In this document: in pieces, positions 18,196 through 26,907 of the stretch
Numbering within the stretch: position 1 is the stretch's first letter
Layout of the letters: the number at the start of each line of letters is the position of its first letter
Assembly: GCF_001865065.1 (NCBI RefSeq)
Contig: NZ_MJGN01000014.1
Location: forward strand, 1 to 64,000
DNA: 64,000 nucleotides
Source of the DNA: Curtobacterium sp. MCBA15_008
GTDB taxonomy: Bacteria > Actinomycetota > Actinomycetes > Actinomycetales > Microbacteriaceae
Reading direction: 5' to 3'
The notes under the pieces: generated by a model
The model's database searches: none
Seen by the model: only the letters and a program-made list of their open reading frames with translations
What the model was told of the DNA's origin: nothing
Position numbers and translations under genes: made by a program

Positions 18196-19365
18196 TCAGC
18201 GTTCCGACCGCGGGATGTCGGAGGTCTGGATCGGCCCGGTGAAGAGCGCGCCGTCCTGCTGGTCGGGGCTGAACAGCGCCGAGGCGGACGCCGTCGACGC
18301 GGCGCGCCGCGAGGACCGCGGCTCGGCCGCGGCGTCGACCATGAGCACGCGCTGCACCGGCTGCGCGTCCGGGTGGGTGCGCTGGATCCAGGCGACGAGC
18401 TCCTCGCGGACGTAGCAGCGCAGGTCGAAGAGCGACGGGGCGTCGTGGGCGGTGACGAGCACCCGGACGTGCACGAACCCCTGCACGGCGTCCGTCACCT
18501 GCAGGACCTGCACGCGGCGGTCCCACAGCTCGGTGCGCTCGAGGATGCGCTCGAGTTCGGCGCGCATCTCCCCCGGCCGGACCCGCCAGTCGAGGTCGAA
18601 CTCGACGGCGCCGAGCAGTTCGCTGTTGGTCCGCGTCCAGTTCTCGAACGGCGTGCTCGTGAAGTACGTCGACGGGAGCACGAAGCGGCGGTCGTCCCAG
18701 AGGTGCACGACGACGTAGGTGAGGGTGATCTCCTCGATGCGCCCCCACTGCTGCTCGACCACCACGACGTCGTCCACCCGGATCGACCCCGAGAAGGCGA
18801 GCTGCATGCCCGCGAAGACGTTGCCGAGCGTGGACTGCGCCGCGAGACCGGCGATGACCGAGATGAGCCCCGCCGACGCCAGGACGCTCGCGCCCGCCGC
18901 CTCGACCCCGGGGAAGGTCAGCAGGATCGCGCCGACGCCGATGATCACGAGCACGGCGACGGTCAACCGGCGGAGCACGAGGACCTGCGTCCGGATCCGT
19001 CGGGCGACACGGTTGTCCGGCACGTCGACGCGGTAGCGGTGCAGGCCGAGGCTCTCCAGGAAGATCGCGATCTCGCACGCCAGCCACGTGCCGACGCCGA
19101 TCGTCACGATGAGGAAGGTGTGCGAGACCTCGTCGCGCCACGGGTACGCGACGGCGTCGCGCGGGACGCTCGTCGAGAACGCCGCCCACACGAGGGCGAC
19201 CAGGAGCATGGTCCGGGCAGGGTGCTTCGTGCGCCGGGAGAGCACGGCGGCCCAGCGCTTCCGCCGGGCGACCGCGCGGAACACCAGGTGCAGGACGACG
19301 GCGGCGACGGCGGTGACGAGGAGCGCGAAGCCGATCGCCACGAGGAGTCGGAGGAGGATGTCCAT
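18196..19365 (-). CDS. mechanosensitive ion channel, MscS family
   Basis: A 389-residue MscS-like channel, which opens under membrane tension to release solutes on osmotic downshock. About five hydrophobic segments lie in the first 185 residues. The pore helix and hinge SAGLISVIAGLAAQSTLGNVFAGMQLAFSGSIRVDD (about 165-200) matches the MscS domain, followed by the beta domain QWGRIEEITLTYVVV. The ATG is preceded directly by GGAGGG, too close to act as a normal ribosome binding site, and by TTCGAT at leaderless spacing. Its neighbour is an osmoprotectant importer. Confidence 0.92.
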   Translation of the reverse strand: MDILLRLLVAIGFALLVTAVAAVVLHLVFRAVARRKRWAAVLSRRTKHPARTMLLVALVWAAFSTSVPRDAVAYPWRDEVSHTFLIVTIGVGTWLACEIAIFLESLGLHRYRVDVPDNRVARRIRTQVLVLRRLTVAVLVIIGVGAILLTFPGVEAAGASVLASAGLISVIAGLAAQSTLGNVFAGMQLAFSGSIRVDDVVVVEQQWGRIEEITLTYVVVHLWDDRRFVLPSTYFTSTPFENWTRTNSELLGAVEFDLDWRVRPGEMRAELERILERTELWDRRVQVLQVTDAVQGFVHVRVLVTAHDAPSLFDLRCYVREELVAWIQRTHPDAQPVQRVLMVDAAAEPRSSRRAASTASASALFSPDQQDGALFTGPIQTSDIPRSER

Positions 19366-19445
19366 CCCTCCATCGAAGCAACCGACGACGGACGTCGTTC
19401 AGGGAGGCGACCGGTCGGACGTCGGACGCGACCGGGCGGACGACA

Positions 19446-19478
19446 GGAGGCGCGGTGCCGGACCGGCACCGCGCCTCC
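19446..19478. repeat. dispersed palindrome (GGAGGCGCGG family), copy 4, perfect arms
   Basis: GGAGGCGCGGTGCCGG and CCGGCACCGCGCCTCC form a perfect 16-bp palindrome around a single A, 12 bases after the proX stop. It is the cleanest copy of the family. Confidence 0.85.
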
Positions 19479-19490
19479 AGGCAGGGAGCG

Positions 19491-20408
19491 CTACTCCTTC
19501 GACGACGTGAGGGAGTCCACGTAGTCCTCGTGCTCGCCGACCCACTTCTTCACGATCGACTGGTACTCGGACTGGTCGGCCCCGCTGTTCACGAGGGCGT
19601 CCTCCAACGAGTAGAGCGTGTCGGAGTCCATCTCGAACGACTGCAGCCACTTCTGCGCCTGCGGGAAGTCGTCACCGAAGTCCTCGTTCACGATGGTGTG
19701 GATGCTCTCGTTCTTGCCGAGCGCGCCCTTCGGGTCCTCGAGGTCCTTCACGTCGAAGGCGTTGTACGCCCAGTGCGGACGCCAGAGCGTCACGACGATG
19801 TCACTGCCGTCCTTCTCGGACTTCTTCAGCTCGGAGAGCATGGCCGGCGTCGAACTCGTCACCAGGTCCCAGTCCTCCAGCCCGTAGGCCTTCATGACCT
19901 TGTCCTTCACCAGCGCGGTCTCGCCGGCGCCCGGCTCGATGCCGACGATCCGGCCGCCGAAGTCGTCCTTGTGCGCGGCGAGGTCGGCGAGGGAGTCGAT
20001 CGGCGCGTCGGCGTTCACCGTGAGCTCGAGCGACGCCTGGTCGTTCCACGCGCCGAGGTCCTCGAGCGTCTCGCCGTACTTGTCCATGTACTGCTTGTGG
20101 GTGTTCGGCAGCCAGGTGTCGAGCACGGCGTCGTAGTCGCCCTGTGCGAGGCCCTGGTACGCCGGCGCGGGGTCGGCGTAGTCGAGCTCGACGTCGTAGC
20201 CCTTCTGCTCGAGCACGTACTTCCACAGCTCGCTGGCCGCGGTGTCCTCGTCCCAGCCGTTGAAGACGACCATCTTCATCGACTTCTGGTCGCCGTTCTC
20301 GACGGTGCCGGAGGCGCTGCTCGTCCCGGGGGGCGAGCAGGCGCTGAGGGCGAGGGCGGCGACGGCTCCGAGGCCGAGGGCGGACAGGGTCTTCGTGCGG
20401 TTCTTCAT
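19491..20408 (-). CDS. proX: glycine betaine ABC transporter, substrate-binding lipoprotein
   Basis: A 305-residue OpuAC-type binding protein for quaternary ammonium osmoprotectants. It has a lipoprotein signal with the lipobox LSAC at about residues 21-24. The aromatic-cage family pattern is visible in FNGWDEDTAASELWKYVLEQKGYDVE, DAVLDTWLPNTHKQYMDKYGETL and VVTLWRPHWAYNAFDVKDLEDPKGALG. The ATG at 20408 has AGGAAGGA 5 bases upstream. It is the third gene of proV-proW-proX. Confidence 0.95.
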   Translation of the reverse strand: MKNRTKTLSALGLGAVAALALSACSPPGTSSASGTVENGDQKSMKMVVFNGWDEDTAASELWKYVLEQKGYDVELDYADPAPAYQGLAQGDYDAVLDTWLPNTHKQYMDKYGETLEDLGAWNDQASLELTVNADAPIDSLADLAAHKDDFGGRIVGIEPGAGETALVKDKVMKAYGLEDWDLVTSSTPAMLSELKKSEKDGSDIVVTLWRPHWAYNAFDVKDLEDPKGALGKNESIHTIVNEDFGDDFPQAQKWLQSFEMDSDTLYSLEDALVNSGADQSEYQSIVKKWVGEHEDYVDSLTSSKE

Positions 20409-20530
20409 GGGTTCCTTCCTGGTTCGACGCGCGGACCGGGCAAGCCGGTGCCGCTCGTCGTCGTCACGACGTGCTGCCGTCGTGCGGTCGGGGGGGGCGT
20501 GCTGGGGTGGGCGTCGGGCAGGCGCGTCCG

Positions 20531-21472
20531 TCAGACGGTCGCCGGCACGGGCTGCTCGTCGCGGACCGCCTCGGGCTCCGTCGTGTCGCGTTCGCTCGCC
20601 GACGGGACGGGGCGCTTCGCCGGACGACGCCGCTCCGGGCGCTCGGCACCGAAGGCGGCGGTGACCCGGTCGAGGATGATCGCGAGCATGACGACCGAGA
20701 TGCCGGCTTCGGCACCGAGGCCGACGTCGATGCGGTTCAGGGCGTTCACGATCTGTCCGCCGAGCCCGCCGGCGCCGACCATGCCGGCGATGACCACCAT
20801 CGACAGGGAGAGCATGATGACTTGGTTGATCCCGGCCATGATGCTCGGTCGGGCGAGCGGGAGCTGGATCTGGCGCAGGATCCGCCAGGGGCTGGAACCG
20901 AACGCGGCACCGGCCTCGACGACCTCGCTGCTGACCCCGCGGATGCCCAGCTCGGTCAGTCGGACGCCGGGGGCGATGGCGAACACGATCGTCGCGATGA
21001 TGCCGGGGACGGCGCCGATCCCGAAGAGGATGAGCGCGGGGATCAGGTAGACGAAGGCGGGCGTCGTCTGCATGAAGTCGAGCACGGGCTTGATGACCCG
21101 GCTCGCCGCGTCCGAGCGCGCTGCCCAGATGCCGAGCGGGACGCTCAGCACGACGGCGATGCCGGCGGCGACGAGCACGAGCGCGAGCGACTGCATCGCG
21201 GACGTCCACATGCCGATCGACACGACGAGCGCGAGCCCGACGAGGGTCCCGACGGCGAGCTTCCAGCCCTTGGCCCAGAACGCGATCGCACCGAGGACCA
21301 CCATCACCGCCCAGAACGGCGGGACGGTGGTGAAGTACTCGATCCACTCGTAGAAGAACGTGAAGATCGCCGCGATGACGTCGAAGAGGCCGCCGAGGGC
21401 GGTGGTGATCCAGTCGACGATCGCGTCGACGGCGTCGCCGAGCGGGAGTCGGAATCCGAAGAGGTCGCTCAT
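20531..21472 (-). CDS. proW: glycine betaine ABC transporter, permease
   Basis: A 313-residue permease with about six to seven membrane segments and the ABC permease inner-membrane loop EAGAAFGSSPWRILRQIQLPLARPSIMAGINQ near 190-220, which contacts the ATPase. The motif TPAFVYLIPALILFGIGAVPG is typical of ProW/OpuAB. A charged C-terminal tail of about 40 residues follows the last helix. Its ATG overlaps the proV stop by four bases (ATGA). Confidence 0.95.
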   Translation of the reverse strand: MSDLFGFRLPLGDAVDAIVDWITTALGGLFDVIAAIFTFFYEWIEYFTTVPPFWAVMVVLGAIAFWAKGWKLAVGTLVGLALVVSIGMWTSAMQSLALVLVAAGIAVVLSVPLGIWAARSDAASRVIKPVLDFMQTTPAFVYLIPALILFGIGAVPGIIATIVFAIAPGVRLTELGIRGVSSEVVEAGAAFGSSPWRILRQIQLPLARPSIMAGINQVIMLSLSMVVIAGMVGAGGLGGQIVNALNRIDVGLGAEAGISVVMLAIILDRVTAAFGAERPERRRPAKRPVPSASERDTTEPEAVRDEQPVPATV

Positions 21473-22824
21473 GCGTCTGCTCCGTTCTGGTCGGTCGTCG
21501 CGAGCGTCTGGTCGGTCGTCGCGAGCGTCGCGTCGAGGTCGGAGTCGGAGATGCGGGTGACCGGCTCGAGCACCGGGATCGGCATCGTCGAGGTCGGCAC
21601 GTTGCCGAGTGCCGCCAGGAGCGTCACACGCGGGATGACCCCGAGCAGGCGCTCCTCGTCGTCCACGACGGCGATCGGCAGCGGCGACTCGACGGCGAGC
21701 TCGAACAGGTCGGTGAGCGCCGTGTCCGGGGCGACACGGGCGTACTCGGTGTTCACGATGGCGTCGAGGTTCGTGTCCCCGGCCTTCACCTGCCGCATCA
21801 CGTGCCGGTCGCGCACCCAGCCCTCGAGCTTCCGGCCGCGACCCGTGACGAACACGGCGGCGGTCTGCAGGTCGCGCATCGTGCGGAGTGCACCGCGCGG
21901 GCCGACCGTCAGCGGCACCACGGCCCGAGCGGGCTCCATGACGCTCGCGGCGGTGAGCACGCGGGCCCGGTCGACGTCCTGCACGAACTGGGCGACGTAG
22001 TCGTTCGCCGGGTCGGTGAGGATGTCCTCCGGCGACCCGATCTGGACGATCCGGCCGTCGCGCATCACGGCGATCCGGTCCCCCAGGAACATCGCCTCGT
22101 TGAGGTCGTGGGTGATGAAGACGATCGTCTTGCCGAGCCGCTGCTGCAGGTCGACGAGCTGCTCCTGCATCTCGCGGCGGATGAGCGGGTCGAGCGCGCT
22201 GAACGCCTCGTCCATGAGCAGCACGTCGGTCTCGGCGGCGAGCGCACGGGCGATGCCGACACGCTGCTGCATGCCGCCGGAGAGCTCGTCCGGCTTGGCG
22301 TCCGCCCAGACGTCGAGGCCGACGAGGTCGATGACCTCGCGGGCCTTCGCGAGGCGGGTGGTCTTGTCGACGCCCTTCACCTCGAGGCCGTAGGCGACGT
22401 TCTCGAGCACGGTGCGGTGCGGCAGGAGCGCGAAGTGCTGGAACACCATCGAGACGCTCGTGCGCCGGATCTCGCGGACCTCCTTCGGCGGCGCCTTCGT
22501 GACGGTCCGACCGCCGATCTCGACGGTGCCGGCGGTCGGCTCGAGCAGCCCGTTCAGCATCCGGATGAGCGTGGACTTGCCGGAGCCGGAGAGGCCCATG
22601 ACGACGAAGATCTCGCCGGGACGCACGTCGAAGGACGCGTCGATGACGGCGGCGGAACCGAGGTCGCGGACCTCGTCACGGGATGCGCCGGCAGCCAGAC
22701 GGCGGACCGCCTCGCCGGGGCGGCGGCCGAACACCTTGTAGGCGCCGTGGACGCGCACGGCCGGCGCGCCGTTCGGGTCGTCCGGCGTGCTGGCACGCCG
22801 GTCCTGGGGTGGTGCGATGGTCAA
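21469..22824 (-). CDS. proV: glycine betaine ABC transporter, ATP-binding protein with CBS pair
   Basis: A 451-residue ProV/OpuAA-type ATPase. The Walker A GLSGSGKST (near 75), signature LSGGMQQRVGIARALA (near 175) and Walker B VLLMDEAFSALDP (near 195) are present. A C-terminal CBS pair (about 295-425) is the module that senses ionic strength or nucleotides in OpuA-type importers. I chose a TTG start at 22824 because GAGGAG lies 6 bases upstream; a longer frame to 22947 is arginine-rich noise. The tail has a small LATTDQ tandem duplication. Confidence 0.92.
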   Translation of the reverse strand: MTIAPPQDRRASTPDDPNGAPAVRVHGAYKVFGRRPGEAVRRLAAGASRDEVRDLGSAAVIDASFDVRPGEIFVVMGLSGSGKSTLIRMLNGLLEPTAGTVEIGGRTVTKAPPKEVREIRRTSVSMVFQHFALLPHRTVLENVAYGLEVKGVDKTTRLAKAREVIDLVGLDVWADAKPDELSGGMQQRVGIARALAAETDVLLMDEAFSALDPLIRREMQEQLVDLQQRLGKTIVFITHDLNEAMFLGDRIAVMRDGRIVQIGSPEDILTDPANDYVAQFVQDVDRARVLTAASVMEPARAVVPLTVGPRGALRTMRDLQTAAVFVTGRGRKLEGWVRDRHVMRQVKAGDTNLDAIVNTEYARVAPDTALTDLFELAVESPLPIAVVDDEERLLGVIPRVTLLAALGNVPTSTMPIPVLEPVTRISDSDLDATLATTDQTLATTDQNGADA

Positions 22825-23281
22825 CGGTGCTCCTCGCGCGACCGTGGCGCGGGGAGGCGCACGGCGATCGCGGTGTGGTTGCGGACGGGTCGTCCGGCAC
22901 CGTGTTCGGCGGCACCGCATCGAGCCCGCGCACCGGTTCTGCTTCACCGGTCAGGCGCAGGGCGAGCGATCACGCACGCGGGGGTCGTACTCGGGACGAC
23001 CCCGGTCCGGCCGACCGTACGGTCACCTCGAGCGCTGCGTGGTTCGCACGCTCAGAGTGGACGCGTCCTGATCGTCGGTGTCCCTGAAGGGACGTTCAAG
23101 GCTATCCACGGGTGTCCCCCGTCGCGAATCGAGGTCCGCCGGAATCCCGGCAACGACGTACCCCGAACACGGCGTGTCGCCCACACCGATGCCGATCGGG
23201 ATCGTGATCGGGTCGTTACAGTTCAGCCGACTCACATCGTTGTGTGCCGCCCCGCTCCACTCCACCTGTAGCGTGACGCGC
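22825..23281. promoter_or_regulatory. 457-base divergent region between proV and ansP, with a 12-bp palindrome
   Basis: No gene is supported here. The perfect palindrome GACCGTACGGTC at 23013-23024 lies about 190 bases before proV and 258 bases before ansP and could bind a dimeric repressor. A short GTCCCTGAAGGGAC inverted repeat lies near 23081. Both genes probably start from this region, but I could place a promoter only for ansP. Confidence 0.45.
23269..23274 (+). promoter_or_regulatory. leaderless -10 box for ansP (TAGCGT)
   Basis: TAGCGT ends 7 bases before the ATG of ansP. There is no ribosome binding site in between. Confidence 0.55.
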
Positions 23282-24829
23282 ATGACAGCGCAGAACGACA
23301 CCGGCGTGAACCGTGCGCCCGCGAACGACTTCTCGCACGAGCAGGAGGGCTACCAGCACGGACTGAAGCCCCGGCAACTGCAGATGATCGCCATCGGCGG
23401 CGCCATCGGCACCGGCCTCTTCCTCGGAGCCGGCGGACGCCTGCACACCGCGGGCCCGGCGCTCGCCCTGACCTACCTGATCGCCGGGATCTTCGCGTTC
23501 TTCATCCTCCGCGCGCTCGGCGAGCTCGTGCTGCACCGCCCGTCTTCGGGGTCGTTCATCTCGTACGCCCGCGAGTTCTACGGCGAGAAGTTCGCCTACG
23601 CCGCCGGCTGGATGTACTTCCTGAACTGGGCGATGACGTCGATCGTGGACACCACCGCGGTCGCGATCTACCTGCAGTACTGGTCGGCGTTCACCGCGGC
23701 GCCGCAGTGGCTGCTCGCGCTCATCGCCCTGGTCGTCGTGCTCGCCGCCAACATGGTCGCGGTCAAGGTCTTCGGCGAACTCGAGTTCTGGTTCGCCCTC
23801 ATCAAGGTCGCGGCGCTCGTGACCTTCCTGGTCGTCGCGATCATCTGGCTCGTCTTCGCGTTCCCGGTCGAGGCCGGCAGCGAAGCGGTCCGCACCGGGT
23901 TCTCGATCTGGGGTGACAACGGCGGGCTCTTCCCGAACGGCGTGCTCCCTGCGGTCATCGTGATCCAGGGCGTCGTGTTCGCGTACGCGGCCATCGAGCT
24001 CGTCGGGACGGCATCGGGTGAGACCCAGAACACCGAGAAGGTCATCCCCCGCGCCATCAACTCCGTCGTCTTCCGCATCGCGGTCTTCTACGTCGGGTCG
24101 ATCGTGCTGCTCTCGCTGCTCCTGCCGTACACCGCGTACAAGGAGGGCGAGAGCCCCTTCGTGACGTTCTTCTCGTCGCTCGGCAACCCGCAGGTCGGCT
24201 CGATCGTCGGCGGCATCATGAACTTCGTCGTGCTCACCGCCGCGCTGTCGTCGCTCAACGCGGGGCTCTACTCGACCGGTCGCGCCCTGCACTCGATGGG
24301 CATGAACGGGTCGGCTCCGAAGTGGACCACCAAGATGTCGAAGGGCGGCGTGCCGTACGCCGGCATCCTGCTCACCGCGGCCTTCACCGTCGCCGGCGTC
24401 GTGCTCAACTACTTCGTGCCGAGCCAGGCCTTCGAGATCGCGCTGAACATCGCCAGCCTCGGGATCATCACGGCGTGGGGCACGATCATCCTCTGCCAGA
24501 TGCGCCTGCGGCAGTGGGCGAAGCAGGGGCTCGCGAAGGAGCCGACGTTCCGCCTGCCCGGTGCCCCGGTGACCGCCTGGCTGACGCTGGCGTTCCTGGC
24601 GTCGGTCATCGTGCTGATGGCGATCGACTACCCCGTCGGCACCTACACGATCGCCTCGCTCGTGATCGTGATCCCGCTGCTCATCGTCGGCTGGTTCCTG
24701 CAGCGCGACCGGATCCTCCGCATCGCCGCCCTCCGCGAGGGCGTCACCGGGCCGTACCCGATCACCGGACGCGACCCCGCCAACCAGGTGCGCCGCGGCC
24801 ACGACGGGGACGGCGACGGCACCGACTGA
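23282..24829 (+). CDS. ansP: L-asparagine permease
   Basis: A 515-residue APC-family proton symporter with twelve predicted membrane segments. The sequence [21 protein letters not shown] (near 37), [27 protein letters not shown] (near 75) and [26 protein letters not shown] (near 108) closely resemble E. coli AnsP throughout. The ATG at 23282 starts MTAQNDTG and precedes the family's [10 protein letters not shown] motif; the longer frame to 23078 would run through the regulatory region. Related amino acid permeases (GABA, proline) are the main alternatives. Confidence 0.9.
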   Translation: MTAQNDTGVNRAPANDFSHEQEGYQHGLKPRQLQMIAIGGAIGTGLFLGAGGRLHTAGPALALTYLIAGIFAFFILRALGELVLHRPSSGSFISYAREFYGEKFAYAAGWMYFLNWAMTSIVDTTAVAIYLQYWSAFTAAPQWLLALIALVVVLAANMVAVKVFGELEFWFALIKVAALVTFLVVAIIWLVFAFPVEAGSEAVRTGFSIWGDNGGLFPNGVLPAVIVIQGVVFAYAAIELVGTASGETQNTEKVIPRAINSVVFRIAVFYVGSIVLLSLLLPYTAYKEGESPFVTFFSSLGNPQVGSIVGGIMNFVVLTAALSSLNAGLYSTGRALHSMGMNGSAPKWTTKMSKGGVPYAGILLTAAFTVAGVVLNYFVPSQAFEIALNIASLGIITAWGTIILCQMRLRQWAKQGLAKEPTFRLPGAPVTAWLTLAFLASVIVLMAIDYPVGTYTIASLVIVIPLLIVGWFLQRDRILRIAALREGVTGPYPITGRDPANQVRRGHDGDGDGTD

Positions 24830-24935
24830 GGTCGGTCGGCTGACCGTGCGCGGCGGACGGCGGTCCGCAGACACGTCGCTGTCCGCATAGCGACACGAGC
24901 CGTCCTCGGATGGCGGAGGGTCCGGCACCCGTCGG

Positions 24936-24941
24936 TACGAT
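24936..24941 (+). promoter_or_regulatory. leaderless -10 box (TACGAT)
   Basis: TACGAT, then 6 bases, then the GTG start at 24948. Confidence 0.6.
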
Positions 24942-24947
24942 CGGCGG

Positions 24948-25253
24948 GTGCCGGACCCTTCTGCCTCCCCCACGCTCGATCTCCAACTGACCTGGCGAGG
25001 CACGTTCGGCCGTGTCCGGGTCTACGACGACCGGGTGACTGCGGAGACGAGCTACGACCGCGACGGCCTGACGGCGGTGCCGATGGACGAGGTCCGCGGA
25101 TGGCGACTCGGGCCGTGCGACTTCGACGCGGTGTGCGTCGAGTTCGTCGCACCGGACGAGACGTACCGCGTGCTGCTCGACACCTCCGACGAGCGGCTGG
25201 CCGAGCTGGCGCTCCGCCGGGTGCTCGGCACGCCCCTGCCGCAGGAGTCCTGA
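24948..25253 (+). CDS. hypothetical protein, 101 residues
   Basis: A small soluble protein predicted to be mostly beta-strand (TWRGTFGRVRVYDDRVTAETSYDRDG), with no motif I recognise. It starts at a leaderless-type GTG. The amino acid use and third-position GC match neighbouring genes, which supports it as real. It is convergent with the VOC protein, 19 bases away. Confidence 0.65.
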   Translation: MPDPSASPTLDLQLTWRGTFGRVRVYDDRVTAETSYDRDGLTAVPMDEVRGWRLGPCDFDAVCVEFVAPDETYRVLLDTSDERLAELALRRVLGTPLPQES

Positions 25254-25272
25254 GCCCGGTCGGTCGGCCCGC

Positions 25273-26109
25273 TCAGTGGTCGTCCGGCGCGAACTGCGAG
25301 ACGCGGAAGGTCGCTCCCTGCGGGTCCTGGAGCTCGACCGCACGCGTCCAGTACCCGTCCCAGGTGTCGAGCACCCGTCCGCCGAGCCGTTCCGCCCGCG
25401 CCGCAGCGTCGTCGCGGTCGGCCACACGGAACGACACGTGCCAGTCGTCCGGTCCGCCGTCGGTGCCCTCGAGCGCGGCGACGACGTCCGCGAAGCCCTC
25501 TGGCGCAGCGGCCTGCCGTTCGTGGATGGCCGGGTCCGACGTCGCTGCCAGGTGCTCGCCGTAGCCGGGCAGGCGGACCATCGTGCTCGGTCCTTCGCGG
25601 ACGTCCGACACCCGCCACCCGAACAGCCGCTCGTAGAACGAGACCGCCTGCTCGGGCTCGCGAGCGCGGAGATCGCTGAACACCCAGCCGCCCGGCGCGT
25701 TGATGTGCTGCGCACCGAGCCGCTCGCGCGCCTGCCAGAGCGCGAACGCGGCGCCCCGTGGATCGGTGCAGTCGACACCGCGACCGGCAGAGCCCCCGGG
25801 TCCGGCGTCCGCGGGCTCGGCGGCGGTCCCGCCGAGTTCGACCACGCGGGCGGCGGTCGCGTCGGCGTCGTCCACCGCGATGTACGTGGTCCACGTCGCG
25901 GGGTCGTCGCTCGAGGTGATCGCCCCGACGTCGCGCCCGTCGACGCTCACGATGCGGTAGGAACCGGGCGCGCCCGGTGGCACGCGTTCCTCGGCGTCCC
26001 ACCCGAAAACGCCGGCGTAGAAGGCCAGTGCGGCGTCCGGATCGGGGTGTCGGGCCTCGATCCAGCTCGGCACGCCCTGCGGGTACGAGCGAGGGGTCTC
26101 GTCGGTCAT
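25273..26109 (-). CDS. VOC (glyoxalase/dioxygenase superfamily) protein, two domains
   Basis: A 278-residue protein with two tandem VOC modules, each with beta-alpha-beta-beta-beta folds. The first begins at GVPSWIEARHPDPDAALAFYAGVFGWDAEE and the second at GGWVFSDLRAREPEQAVSFYERLFGWRVSD. Each module ends in a strand such as DPRGAAFALWQ or DPQGATFRVSQ, where the metal-ligand glutamate of true glyoxalases would lie; here those positions are not clearly conserved. The reaction is unknown. The ATG at 26109 has GGAGG upstream. Confidence 0.85.
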   Translation of the reverse strand: MTDETPRSYPQGVPSWIEARHPDPDAALAFYAGVFGWDAEERVPPGAPGSYRIVSVDGRDVGAITSSDDPATWTTYIAVDDADATAARVVELGGTAAEPADAGPGGSAGRGVDCTDPRGAAFALWQARERLGAQHINAPGGWVFSDLRAREPEQAVSFYERLFGWRVSDVREGPSTMVRLPGYGEHLAATSDPAIHERQAAAPEGFADVVAALEGTDGGPDDWHVSFRVADRDDAAARAERLGGRVLDTWDGYWTRAVELQDPQGATFRVSQFAPDDH

Positions 26110-26207
26110 GGTGCCTCCGTGCGTCGGCCGGCGATCCACCGGATGCCCCTGGTCTACCCCGGACCGCCGACGCCGGGGCGCGCTGCCAGGGGCGGTGCCG
26201 ACCGGGC

Positions 26208-26858
26208 TCAGTCGTCGGTGTCGACCTCGTCCGTGACGACCGCGCCGGAGCCGGCATCGATCCGGACGCTGTGCTTCGTGCCGGACGAGTCGCGGACGTC
26301 ACCCTCCCAGACGACCTTCCCGAGGTGGTCGTCGAGCCCGAGCTCGGTGATCGTGCCAGCGTGCAGGTCCTCGAACTTCCGCACGGCGTCGCTGACGTCG
26401 AGGTCGGCCGCGGCGACGAAGCGCTCGTTCTCGGCCTTGTCGTCCGCGTCGGACTGCTCGGTGCGGGGCGACCCGTCCACCGCGGTGCCCTCGGCGTCGG
26501 TGCGCACCTCGTGCTCGTCGCCGTCGCCGGTCACCACGAGGACCTCGTAGGCGGCGGCGTTCTGCTCCTGCTCGACCGAGATCACGGTGCTGGACTCGAC
26601 GGCCTTCCGGGCGGTCTCGACGGCGGCGAGCAGCGACTCGTTCGACGCGGCGTCGGCCGTGCTGCCCGAGGCCCCACCGGTCGCCGCGCTGCTGCTGCCC
26701 GAGCCGGACCCGGCGTCGGCGGCGTCCGAGTCGTCGGAGGCGCACCCGACGAGCGCGAGGGAGGCGACGAGCGGCAGCGCGGCGAGTCCGGCGAGGCGGC
26801 GCGCGGTGCGGCTGGTGGTGGTGGTGGTGCGGACGGTGTCGTTCTGGAGAGCGTTCAT
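26208..26858 (-). CDS. PepSY-domain lipoprotein
   Basis: A 216-residue secreted lipoprotein with a lipobox around LVGC at about residue 38 and a serine/alanine/glycine-rich linker. Two PepSY-like repeats follow (STVISVEQEQNAAAYEVLVVTGDGDEHEVRTDAEG and TITELGLDDHLGKVVWEGDVRDSSGTKHSVRIDAGSG). PepSY domains often bind or inhibit partners outside the membrane. It follows a histidine kinase gene by 49 bases on the same strand, so it may feed back on that sensor. Confidence 0.85.
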   Translation of the reverse strand: MNALQNDTVRTTTTTSRTARRLAGLAALPLVASLALVGCASDDSDAADAGSGSGSSSAATGGASGSTADAASNESLLAAVETARKAVESSTVISVEQEQNAAAYEVLVVTGDGDEHEVRTDAEGTAVDGSPRTEQSDADDKAENERFVAAADLDVSDAVRKFEDLHAGTITELGLDDHLGKVVWEGDVRDSSGTKHSVRIDAGSGAVVTDEVDTDD

Positions 26859-26907
26859 GCCGGCAAGACTGCCGACCGGGTGCTGAAGCAGACCTGAAGC
26901 GCCCTGG

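Noticed and set aside
20531-22947. The proV gene starting at 22947
   Set aside because: The extra 41 codons are an arginine-rich run without similarity to ATPases, whereas TTG at 22824 has a GAGGAG site at good spacing.
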